Assembly: GCA_003725745.1 (NCBI GenBank)
Contig: RHDP01000001.1
Location: 6,303,501 to 6,367,500, forward strand
Direction: 5' to 3'
DNA length: 64,000 nt
From: Streptomyces sp. I6
GTDB taxonomy: Bacteria; Actinomycetota; Actinomycetes; Streptomycetales; Streptomycetaceae
In this document: positions 8,957 to 17,263 of the stretch, piece after piece
How the letters are laid out: the number at the start of each line of letters is the position of its first letter
Position numbering within the stretch: the stretch's first letter is position 1
Position numbers and translations under genes: made by a program
Notes under the pieces: generated by a model
Database searches by the model: none
What the model was told of the DNA's origin: nothing
The model's input: only the letters and a program-made list of their open reading frames with translations

Positions 8957-8983
8957 TGCGGCCCGGGGGAGTCCCGGGCCGCA
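8957..8983 (-). terminator. intrinsic terminator of the HelD-like gene
   Basis: An 11-bp perfect stem (8957-8967 with 8973-8983) and 5-base loop lies 41 bp past the stop at 9025. On the minus strand it is followed by TTTTCTTT, a classical rho-independent terminator and an unusually T-rich one for this DNA. The remaining sequence up to 8760 holds the LAL gene's upstream region and no gene. Confidence 0.85.
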
Positions 8984-9024
8984 CCTCTCGGACAGGTCTC
9001 GACCGTTCTCGGACGGTGCGCGCC

Positions 9025-11118
9025 TCAGGCGGCGAGCGGCTCCGGCAGCGGCCGGGCGTGCAGGACGTCGAGACGGGACACCGCACGCGTCACCACGACG
9101 TACAGCCGGTGCAGTCCGCGCGGCTCGGACTCGACGATCGCGGCCGGCTCCACCACGACGACATGGTCGTACTCCAGGCCCTTGACGACCGTCGCGGGCA
9201 GCACGGTCACCCGGGCGGCCGTGCCGACCTCCTCGGCCGTCGCCGTCTCGATGCCCGCCCGGCGCAGCGCCGCCGAGGTGGCGGCGACCGCGTCGTCGGC
9301 GGCGATGACGGCGACCGACCCCTCGCGGTCGAGGGCCGCGCGGACGGCGGACACGGTGGCGGACGCCAGGTCGTCGACGGCGCTGACCGTCAACTCGCCG
9401 TCGTGGCGCAGGGAGCGGGCCGGCGGCACGTCCACGCCCAGGGCGCCCACCAGCCGGTTGGCCAGCTCCATCACCGCGGCGGGCACACGGAAGCCGGTGG
9501 TCAGCGGGACGACCGTGGCCTGCGCCTTGCCCAGGTGCGTCAGCTGCTCCTGCCAGGTCCGCGCCGACCACGGCGCCGTCGCCTGGGCCAGGTCGCCCAG
9601 CACCGTGATGGAGCCGAACGCGCTGCGCCGGGCGATCGCCCGACACTGCATCGGCGACAGGTCCTGGGCCTCGTCCACGACCACATGGCCGTAGCCCTCG
9701 GGGCGTTCGATGAGCCCCGCGACCTCGTCGAGCAGCAGCATGTCCTCGACCGACCAGGTGGCGCTCTTCTCCGACCGCGGAGGCTTCGCCCACAGCAGGG
9801 CCCGCTGCTCGGCGGCGTCGAACACCCCGTCCGCCGCAGCCTCCATCACCGCCGGATCGCTCAGCAGCGTGGCCACGACCTCCTCCGGCCGCGCGACCGG
9901 CCACGCCGCCTCCAGCAGCGCGGCGACCGGCTTCGAACGGCCGATCTTGCGCGCCCAGGTCACGCTTTTCGGGCCGGCCCGCCGCTCGGCCTGCTGCTGG
10001 ATCAGCGTGACCACCCGCGAACGCACATGCTCGCGGCCGATCCCGTACGGCGCCCCCATGCCCCGCACCTCGTCGATGACCCGTGCCAGGTCGTACGAGT
10101 CCACCCGCCAGCGGTACGAGCCGTCGGTGACCGCGATGGACTCCTCCGGGTGCCTCACCCGGGCGTACAGCGCGCGCTCAAGGACGGTGGCCATACGGTC
10201 GCCGTGCTTCAGGACGCTGACGTCCTCGGAGTCCGCCCGCCGCACTGGGTGCCGTGCGACGACGTCCTCCACCGTCAGCTGTGCGATGTCGATCTCGCCC
10301 AGCGACGGCAGCACCTCGGAGATGTAGCGCAGGAAGGTGCGGTTCGGGCCGATGATCAGCAGACCGCTGCGCTGCAACCGCTCGGGGAACGTGTAGAGGA
10401 GATATGCGGCGCGGTGCAGGCCGACGGCGGTCTTGCCGCTGCCCGGGGCGCCCTGCACACAGACCGACTCGTTCAGCTCGCTGCGGACCAGGTTGTCCTG
10501 TTCCGGCTGGATGGTGGCGACGATGTCGCGCATCGGGCCGAGGCGGGGCCGCTCGATCTCGGCGGCGACGATCGCGCTCGCCGCGTCGCCGCCGTCGTCG
10601 CCGCGGGCGTGGTCGAGGTGCTCGTCCTCAAATCCGGTGAGGTCCTCGGGAGCGCCGTGGCTCCACGGCGCCCACCCGAAGCGCCGCCGCACCGCGACGC
10701 CGCGCGGCTCCAGGGTGCTCGCCTGGTAGTAGGTGCGGGAGACCGGCGCACGCCAGTCGATCACCAGGGGCGGTGCGGCCGGGTGTTCCGAGACCCGCCT
10801 GCGGCCGATGTAGTACCGCTGCCGCCGGTGGTCCCCCGCCTCCTCGGAGTCCTCGAAGTCGAGCCGGCCGAAGAACAGCGGGCTGTCGGGCTCCTCCGCC
10901 ATCTGCCGTGCGCGGGTGCGCAGGTAGCGGCCGAGCGCCTCGGCACTCGCGCCGTCACCTGACACGTCCTCGCCCGCGACGACCTGGTACTGGGCATCGT
11001 CCACCTGCCGGGTCATCGCCTCGCGGCACACCGCGACGTACGCACGCTCCAGGGCCAGCTCGTCGTCGAGTCCGACGGCCTCCTGGGTGCCGTACGTGTC
11101 CTGGACGTGTGACGTCAT
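9025..11118 (-). CDS. HelD-family UvrD/Rep-like ATPase, probable RNA polymerase-protecting factor
   Basis: The protein has 697 residues and is superfamily I helicase-like. Walker A GAPGSGKTAVG places the Lys at about residue 229. The Walker B/DEAD-like box reads VVVDEAQDLSPMQ, followed by ITVLGDLAQAT and the C-terminal motif VVTRAVSRLDVLH. The long N-terminal charged helical region (about 1-190) before the ATPase is the HelD layout. HelD proteins bind RNA polymerase, insert into its channels and release it from nucleic acid; the actinobacterial relative HelR can displace rifamycin. Tirandamycin inhibits RNA polymerase, so self-protection is a reasonable inference. ATG 11118 has GGAAAGG upstream. 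Its cluster position corresponds to trdG. Confidence 0.82.
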   Translation of the reverse strand: MTSHVQDTYGTQEAVGLDDELALERAYVAVCREAMTRQVDDAQYQVVAGEDVSGDGASAEALGRYLRTRARQMAEEPDSPLFFGRLDFEDSEEAGDHRRQRYYIGRRRVSEHPAAPPLVIDWRAPVSRTYYQASTLEPRGVAVRRRFGWAPWSHGAPEDLTGFEDEHLDHARGDDGGDAASAIVAAEIERPRLGPMRDIVATIQPEQDNLVRSELNESVCVQGAPGSGKTAVGLHRAAYLLYTFPERLQRSGLLIIGPNRTFLRYISEVLPSLGEIDIAQLTVEDVVARHPVRRADSEDVSVLKHGDRMATVLERALYARVRHPEESIAVTDGSYRWRVDSYDLARVIDEVRGMGAPYGIGREHVRSRVVTLIQQQAERRAGPKSVTWARKIGRSKPVAALLEAAWPVARPEEVVATLLSDPAVMEAAADGVFDAAEQRALLWAKPPRSEKSATWSVEDMLLLDEVAGLIERPEGYGHVVVDEAQDLSPMQCRAIARRSAFGSITVLGDLAQATAPWSARTWQEQLTHLGKAQATVVPLTTGFRVPAAVMELANRLVGALGVDVPPARSLRHDGELTVSAVDDLASATVSAVRAALDREGSVAVIAADDAVAATSAALRRAGIETATAEEVGTAARVTVLPATVVKGLEYDHVVVVEPAAIVESEPRGLHRLYVVVTRAVSRLDVLHARPLPEPLAA

Positions 11119-11609
11119 CGATCGACCTTTCCGAAGCGACGGCCTTGCGCGCCGCCCGACGAGGCCGAACGGCGAATTCCGGGTCCCAGCATAACTGAAC
11201 CCGGTTAATAGACTGGCTGAGTTGTGTTATTGCTGGCCGGATAAAGACGGCCTACGCGCAGTGCTCGGAACGGGTGCGTACGGCTGGGCGCGACCAGCGC
11301 TCCGCGCGGCCGGTGTGGACCGGGCTGCGGCCGGAGATGCCGTGGGTCTGCTGCCGCCGGGTCGCGGTCACGTTCCGAGCGGCCGGTTGTCGCCGGGCGT
11401 GCCCAGTGCTCCGGGGGCTGTTTGCCGTCGGCCGCAACCAACGCTTCGCGGCGCCGGTGTCGCGGCCCGGGGCCACGCGTTTCTGGCGGCCGGTAGCCGC
11501 CGGGCGTGCCTAGTGCTTCGAGAGGCCGGGCACCGCCGGGTGGGACCAGCGATGCCGGCGCAGCCGGCGGCTGGTGACCGCCGGCCGCCGACAGCGCTTC
11601 GGTGGCCCG
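11119..11609. repeat. 490-bp gap with degenerate GC-rich repeats and the HelD-like gene's promoter region
   Basis: No gene is convincing here. The first 100 bp are comparatively AT-rich (11190-11245) and probably hold the promoter of the minus-strand HelD-like gene. The rest is built from diverged copies of a GGCCGG...CGCCGGGCGTGCC...AGTGCT.CG unit. The clearest pair is 11381-11413 and 11488-11520, 107 bp apart, with weaker copies around 11309 and 11525. Confidence 0.5.
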
Positions 11610-13147
11610 TTACCGCCTGGCCGCGATCAGTGCGCCCAGCACCGCCGCGTGGACCAGATGGCCGGGGGCGTACAGCTCCTTGCCGATCCACAGTGGGGGG
11701 TGGTGTTCGGCGTCCAGGCCCTGCTTCAGGAGGAAGGCGCAGCCTCGGTGCACGGCCTGGGTCGCCTCCTCGGAGCGGGCGTCGCCGTCGGCGGTGAGTT
11801 CCAGCAGGGTGCGTATCGCGTAGGCGGTCTCCTCCGGTGTGCCGTCCCAGCGGCCCCAGGAGCCGTCCTCGTGCTGCCGGTGCAGGAGCCAGTCGACGGA
11901 CCTGCCGAGGGCTTCGGCCGACGCCGGGCCGGCGTACCGGTGCAGGGCCAGGGCGCAGCGCATCGTCGCGAAGTAGGGCGAGGCGTGCCACTTGTCGGAC
12001 CAGCTGCCGTCCGGCCCCTGGCGGTCGCGCAGCCACGACGCGATCCGGGCGACGGCGTCCCGGTACCGGTCCCCCTCAGCAGGACCGTCGGCCAGGTGGC
12101 AGCCCAGCGCCTCCAGGATGTGCGCGTTGGTGGTCGTGGACGGCTCGTGCTCCGGGATGGTGGACATGAAGTGGCTGCCCGCGTCGTACTGCCACAGGTA
12201 CTCCGGCTCCTGCGGCGCCCCCAGGCGGGCCAGGGCCGTCAGGACGATCGCGCTGGTCTCCGCCTCGTACGCGAACCCCGGCGCGGTCGGCGCCCCGGAC
12301 CGGCCGACGTCACCCGGCAGCTCCTTCAGCAGCGGAGCGAGCACCTCGCGCTCCACCCCCGCCGTCGCCAGGTTTCCGGCGATCCACGCCCGCTCGTAGT
12401 ACACGATCGAGGTCATCGCGGCGACCGCGCCGGATCCCCGCTCCTGGGCCTGCCGCAGGAAGCGCACCGAGGGGTGCGCGGGGTCGGCCGGCTCCCGCGG
12501 GCCGAGCCAGGCGGCGGTCGCGGCAGCGGAACAGCCGACGACCCCGTCGACCGGCTCCATCTCGGCGGCGCCGACGGCCGCCGGGCCCACGATCTCCAGG
12601 TAGTGACCGGCGAGCGGGTTGCGCCAGGCACCCCCGCGCAGCCCACGCAGCGCCTCGTCGGTCAGCCCGTGCGGCAGCGCCAGCGGCTGCACCGGTCCGC
12701 CCCGAGGACGGCGAGCCGGGCGTTGATCCCCTCCACCAGAGCGGGGATGACCATGAAGAACACGACCGTCGACGGCACCGGCTCCTCGGCGCTGCACGCC
12801 ACCAGCGCGGCCGCCGCCGCGAGCCCCCGCCGCGCGGCCTCGACGAGCGCCGCGGGCGGCAGCGGCAACTCGCCGCCCTCCCGGCCCAGCACGGCCAGCA
12901 GCGCCTCCGTCGCGCTCAGCGTCGGCACGAGGGCGTACCCGCCGGGGCCGCCCCAACTGCCGTCGGACCGCTGCTCGTCGAGGAGATACCGGACCCGGGC
13001 GGCGTCCCCGTCCAGCCACGGGGCCAGCGACACCAGCCGGGCCGTCTCGTACACCGAGGGACCCAGCGCGCCGGTCGGGTCGTCCAGCACCCGCTCGACC
13101 AGCTCGGCGACGAGCCTGTCGAAGTCCACGTCCGTGGGCGCGCTCAC
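11610..13147 (-). CDS. class II terpene cyclase-like protein without the DxDD acid (one apparent frameshift)
   Basis: GTG 13147 overlaps the stop of the preceding GH16 gene (GTGA), so the two are translationally coupled. The frame breaks at a CCCC run at 12700-12703; adding one base restores 512 residues. The fold is the double alpha-barrel of class II diterpene cyclases. Evidence is DEQRSDGSWGGPGGY near the N terminus, the family hallmark STTTNAHILEALG in the centre, and QW-like repeats DGSWSDKW and DGSWGRWDGTPEETAYA toward the C terminus. At the catalytic DxDD position the protein reads YEAETSA, so the protonating Asp is missing. A TrdF-type position suggests a role on the polyketide, possibly the bicyclic ketal, but that is inference. 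Confidence 0.75.
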
Positions 13148-13974
13148 GCGGTGAGCTCTTCGGAGACGGTGATGCTGTCGACGAGCAGCGACGACGGCAG
13201 CGTCGCCGGGTCGGGGTCGCCCGGCAGGACCGGGCCGCCGGGGCTGCCGATAATGATCGCCAGACAGAAGTACACCGGCTGGTCGAACAGCCAGCCCTTC
13301 GGAGTGGTGTCCTGCGGGGTCAGCTTCAGGTACTCGCGGCCGTCCAGGTACCAGGTGATCGAGTCGGGGCCGCGCCGCCAGACCGCCGAGTAGGTGTGGA
13401 AGTCCGCGCTGAGCGGGCTGCCGTCCTCCGTGGTCGTACGGGCGCCCATGCCCAGGGACGGGATCTGGTGGCACTCGGGGGAGTGGACGGCACCCCACAC
13501 CGAGTCCGGCTCGGAGCCGAGCGCCTCCAGGACGTCGATCTCCCCGGCCCGGTACCACGCCTGCACCGGGTCCTCGTCGCCCCGGTGCCGCAACTGCGTG
13601 CCCCAGGCCCACAGCGCGCAGTCCAGGCCCGGACCCGCTGCGGTCTTCACCCGGGCGTCCAGGCGCAGCGCGCCGCCGGACCGCGGCACGAAGTCCTCGC
13701 GCCGGGTCTCCAGCCACGCCGCCCGGTACTCCCCGTCCTCGTGCGTGGCGGTGATCCGCAGGTGCCCGGCGCCGTCGAGGCCGACGTTCGCGGGGTCGTC
13801 CGTGTGGAACTCGATGCCGGCGCCGAACGGCTGCCCGGTGACGACCTGCCACAGGGCGGGGTGGGGCGGGGACCCGGCCGGGCCCTCGAACGTGTCCTGC
13901 CACAGGACCTTCCACGATGGCGGCGCGGTCGCGGCGGCCGGGGCGGTGGCGTGCTTCTGGTTCACGGTCTCCAT
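13144..13974 (-). CDS. trdE: GH16-family protein recruited for polyketide dehydration (TrdE-type)
   Basis: The 276-residue protein has a laminarinase/GH16 jelly-roll sequence. The catalytic ExDxxE signature is intact (GEIDVLEAL), followed by the WYLDGREY strand typical of the family. There is no signal peptide, so it stays in the cytosol, unusual for a GH16 enzyme. TrdE of the tirandamycin pathway is a GH16-family enzyme reported to install the delta-11,12 double bond, formally eliminating the C11 hydroxyl set by KR2. The gene lies 23 bp past the NRPS stop and overlaps the terpene-cyclase-like start by four bases. It is uninterrupted. Confidence 0.85.
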   Translation of the reverse strand: METVNQKHATAPAAATAPPSWKVLWQDTFEGPAGSPPHPALWQVVTGQPFGAGIEFHTDDPANVGLDGAGHLRITATHEDGEYRAAWLETRREDFVPRSGGALRLDARVKTAAGPGLDCALWAWGTQLRHRGDEDPVQAWYRAGEIDVLEALGSEPDSVWGAVHSPECHQIPSLGMGARTTTEDGSPLSADFHTYSAVWRRGPDSITWYLDGREYLKLTPQDTTPKGWLFDQPVYFCLAIIIGSPGGPVLPGDPDPATLPSSLLVDSITVSEELTA

Positions 13975-13997
13975 GTCTTTCTCGGGCTCCGTCTTCC

Positions 13998-16900
13998 TCA
14001 GTTGCCCGGGGCCGACGGTGCGGCGGCGTCCGGATCGAGATGCTCGGCCATGGCGAGCGGGGTGGGATGGGCGAACAGGTCGGCCAGGCGCACAGGCACA
14101 CCCAGCGTCTTCTCGATGCGCTGCACGAGCTGCGCGCCGAGCAGCGAATGCCCGCCGCTGTCGAAGAAGTTGGCGTGCGGGCCGAGGTCGGTCCGGCCGA
14201 GCGTGCTCTGCCACAGGGCGAGCAGCCGCCCGGCCGTCCCCGACTGCGCCTCGGGCGAGGCCTGCGCCGATTCCGCGGCCGCACTGCGCTCGGAGCGGCG
14301 CTGCTCGGCGAGGCGGGTCAGCGCGAGATGGTCCCGCTTCTCGTTGGCGGTGGTCGGCAGCGACTCCAGCACGACGATCTCCTGGGGTACGGTGGCGGAG
14401 GGCAGCAGGGACCGGGCATGGGCCGTCAGCCCGGCGGTGTCCACCTCGGCCGCACCGTCCCCTCCCTCCCCTTCTTCCGCGCCGTGTGCCGGTTCCACGA
14501 ACGCGACCAGGGCGGCGTCCGGCCCGCCGCGCCCCACCACGACGACGGCGACGTCCCGTACGTCCGGACGGTCGAGCAGCACCGCCTCCACCTCGCCCAG
14601 TTCGATCCGGTGGCCGCGCAGCTTGATCTGGCGGTCGGTGCGGCCCAGCAGCTCGACGCTGCCGTCGGGCCGCAGCCGGGCCAGGTCGCCGGTGCGGTAG
14701 TGGCGCCCGTACGCGGGATGGTCGCGGAAGCGGTCCGCCGTCAGTTCGGGGCGGTTGTGGTAGCCCAGCGCGACGCCCGACCCGGCGATGCACAGCTCGC
14801 CCTGCACACCGACCGGCAGCTCCCGGCCGTCCGGGTCGACGACGAACACCTGGGTGTTGGCGATCGGACGGCCCACGTCCACGCGGACCACCTCGTCCGG
14901 CACCGGCCCCGAGGTGGACCAGATGGTCGTCTCGGAGGGGCCGTACACATTGAGCAGTGAGCCGCCCGAGGCGGCCAGCGTGCGGGCCAGCGCCGGTGGC
15001 AGCGGCTCCCCGCCGCAGACCAGGCGCCGGCCGGCGAGCTGCCCGTCCGCCGCGTCGGCGACGACCCGCCAGGTCGTCGGGGTGGCCTGCACGACGCCGA
15101 CGTCGTGCGCGACGACCTCGGCGAGCAGGGCGCGGCCGTCGGTGCGGGCCTCGTCGGAGGCCACGACCAGCCGTCCGCCGCACACCAGCGGCAGGAACAG
15201 CTCCAGGGCGGAGATGTCGAAGGCGAAGGTCGTCAGCCACAGCACGGCGTCGTCCGCCGTGACCTTCAGCTCCTCGGCGAAGTGCTGGACCACGTTGGCG
15301 AGGCTGCGGTGGCCGACCAGGGTGCCCTTCGGCTTCCCCGTCGATCCGGACGTGTAGATCAGGTAGGCGCAGGAGTCCGGATCCGGGCCGCCCGCACCGG
15401 GGTCCGGCAGCGGGCCGGAGCCGTCCCGCGCGAGCGGCTCCAGCGCAAGCACACGCGCCCGGACCCCCTCGGGCAGCTCCACGCCCGGCGCCGTGAGCAC
15501 GGCCTGCGCGCCGGAGTCCTCCAGGACGTACGCCAGGCGCTGCACGGGGTGCTCCGGATCGACGGGCAGATACACCGCTCCGGCCAGCCACACCCCGAGG
15601 GCCGCGGCCGCGAGTTCGGGACCCCGGGGCGCGGCCAGCGCGACGATGTCACCGGCCCTCACCCCGGCGTCCGCCAAGACGTCCCTGGTGTCCTCGGCGG
15701 CCCGCCACAGCTCGGCGTACGTCGTGCTGCGACCGTCGCCCACGACGGCCGGCGCGGACGGCGTCAGCGCCACCCGCTCCCGCACCGCCGCGAGCACGCT
15801 GGGCGGATCCACCGGGCGCGCGGTGTCGTTGCTCGCGGCCAGCACCGCGAGGTCGGAAGGCCCGGACAGCGGCAGTTCGCCCATCGGCCGGTCCGGCCCC
15901 TCCGCGGCCGCGAGCAGCAGCGCCTCGAAGCGTTCCAGCAGCCCCTGTACGTCGGCCCGGTCCAGCACCTGCGTGTAGTACGCGGCCCGGACGGTCACCT
16001 TGTCCGCCGAGGACAGGAAGAAGAACTCCAGGTCGAACTTGCTGAAGCCGTTCTCCACCGGGAGCCTGCGGGCCGTGGTGTCGCCGAGGGGGAAGCTCGT
16101 ACGGCCGTCGTCCGGAACGTAGTTGAACAGATGGCGGAAGACGGTGTTGCGCCAGGAGGCGCCGCCGTCCCTGCGCAGTTCCGGCAGCAGGACGTCGACC
16201 GGCACATCGGCGTGGGCGACCGCCCCGAGGAACGCGACGCGGGCGGTCCGCACCAGGTCACGGAAGCCGCCGCCGAGGTCGACGGGTATGCGCAGCGGCA
16301 GGGTGTTGACGTGATAGCCGACGGCCCTGGACGCCTCGCGCGCCCGGACGTTGACCGGGGTGCCCACCACCAGGTCGGGACCCGCGCCGTGCCGGGCCAG
16401 CAGCAGGCCATACGCGGCCAGCAGCACCACCGCCTCCGGCGCGCGCAGCTCCTTCTGCAGCCGGCGCAGCACCTCGGCCGCCCGCGGGGACAGGTCGGCC
16501 GTGATCTGGTCACCGGTGAGGGTCGGCTCGGGAAGATCCTCGCTGCCACACCACAGGGCGAGGCCCGCGGCGTCGGCCCCGGCCAGCTGCCCGCGCCAGT
16601 ACTCCACGGCAGCCGCGCGGGGAGAGGGCTCCCGGTACGGCGGCTGCGCGGCCAGCAGCTCCGCGGGTGGCGCGGCACCGGCCGCGAGCGCCGTGTACCC
16701 GGCGGTGAACTCCTCCAGCAGGACCGCGCCGGAGACCGTGTCGAAGACCAGGTGGTGGACGGCGAGACAGAACGCGTCGCCGTCCGCGCACCTCACCCGC
16801 GCGGCCCGCACCAGCGGCCGCCCGTCGATGTCGAAGGGACGCGCGATGAACTCACCGACGACAGCGGCCACTTCACCCGGCTCCGCCGCCAGCTGCTCGA

Positions 16901-17162
16901 CCTCGATCCGCAGGGCGGCGGGGTCGAGCACCTCCTTGATGAGGCCCGCCTGCTCCTGCCGGAACACCGTGCGCAGCGCCTCATGCCGGCGCAGCAGCAG
17001 ATCGACCGTGCCCTGGAGCGCCGGGCCGAGCAGCGGCCCGTCGGCCTGAAGGGCGACGGAGAGGTTGTTGACCCCCTTGACGGGCACGAGCTCGTCCAGG
17101 AGCCAGAGGGCGTGCTCCTTGCTGTCGGCCGGGCGGGACCGGACTTCCGTTGCTTCTGGCAT
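13998..17162 (-). CDS. trdD: single-module NRPS, C-A-PCP, predicted glycine-loading (TrdD-type)
   Basis: The protein is 1054 residues. The condensation domain carries HHLVFDT (His136-His137; the usual Gly after Asp is Thr). The adenylation domain has YTSGSTGKPKG, VYGPSETT, YRTGDLARL and GRTDRQIKLRGHRIELGE. The carrier protein has FFDSGGHSLLG with phosphopantetheine Ser1006. My reading of the specificity residues is D-I-L-T-V-G-V-I-W, close to the glycine code DILQLGLIW. It would accept the polyketide from the last PKS carrier protein and make a beta-ketoacyl-glycyl thioester. There is no thioesterase domain, so release must be in trans, most likely by the Dieckmann cyclase gene just upstream. 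No frameshift. Confidence 0.88.
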   Translation of the reverse strand: MPEATEVRSRPADSKEHALWLLDELVPVKGVNNLSVALQADGPLLGPALQGTVDLLLRRHEALRTVFRQEQAGLIKEVLDPAALRIEVEQLAAEPGEVAAVVGEFIARPFDIDGRPLVRAARVRCADGDAFCLAVHHLVFDTVSGAVLLEEFTAGYTALAAGAAPPAELLAAQPPYREPSPRAAAVEYWRGQLAGADAAGLALWCGSEDLPEPTLTGDQITADLSPRAAEVLRRLQKELRAPEAVVLLAAYGLLLARHGAGPDLVVGTPVNVRAREASRAVGYHVNTLPLRIPVDLGGGFRDLVRTARVAFLGAVAHADVPVDVLLPELRRDGGASWRNTVFRHLFNYVPDDGRTSFPLGDTTARRLPVENGFSKFDLEFFFLSSADKVTVRAAYYTQVLDRADVQGLLERFEALLLAAAEGPDRPMGELPLSGPSDLAVLAASNDTARPVDPPSVLAAVRERVALTPSAPAVVGDGRSTTYAELWRAAEDTRDVLADAGVRAGDIVALAAPRGPELAAAALGVWLAGAVYLPVDPEHPVQRLAYVLEDSGAQAVLTAPGVELPEGVRARVLALEPLARDGSGPLPDPGAGGPDPDSCAYLIYTSGSTGKPKGTLVGHRSLANVVQHFAEELKVTADDAVLWLTTFAFDISALELFLPLVCGGRLVVASDEARTDGRALLAEVVAHDVGVVQATPTTWRVVADAADGQLAGRRLVCGGEPLPPALARTLAASGGSLLNVYGPSETTIWSTSGPVPDEVVRVDVGRPIANTQVFVVDPDGRELPVGVQGELCIAGSGVALGYHNRPELTADRFRDHPAYGRHYRTGDLARLRPDGSVELLGRTDRQIKLRGHRIELGEVEAVLLDRPDVRDVAVVVVGRGGPDAALVAFVEPAHGAEEGEGGDGAAEVDTAGLTAHARSLLPSATVPQEIVVLESLPTTANEKRDHLALTRLAEQRRSERSAAAESAQASPEAQSGTAGRLLALWQSTLGRTDLGPHANFFDSGGHSLLGAQLVQRIEKTLGVPVRLADLFAHPTPLAMAEHLDPDAAAPSAPGN

Positions 17163-17216
17163 TCCAACCGTTCCGTGGGGTCGCGGGAATTCGCGGCGGG
17201 GCGTACGTACGGGATA

Positions 17217-17263
17217 CGCGCGTACGGGACTTGTGCGTACGGGACTTGTGCGTACGGGACTTC
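17217..17263. repeat. 15-bp tandem repeat before the NRPS gene
   Basis: Three near-exact copies of a unit like GTGCGTACGGGACTT (first copy GCGCGTACGGGACTT), preceded by a diverged copy, fill part of the 101-bp gap between the Dieckmann cyclase stop and the NRPS start. Confidence 0.8.

Noticed and set aside
12662-13147. A short independent protein in front of the terpene-cyclase-like gene
   Set aside because: It holds the N-terminal repeats of the same cyclase fold and joins the rest with one added base at a C4 run.
17217-17263. CRISPR-like array
   Set aside because: The repeats are contiguous with no spacers, and no cas gene is present.
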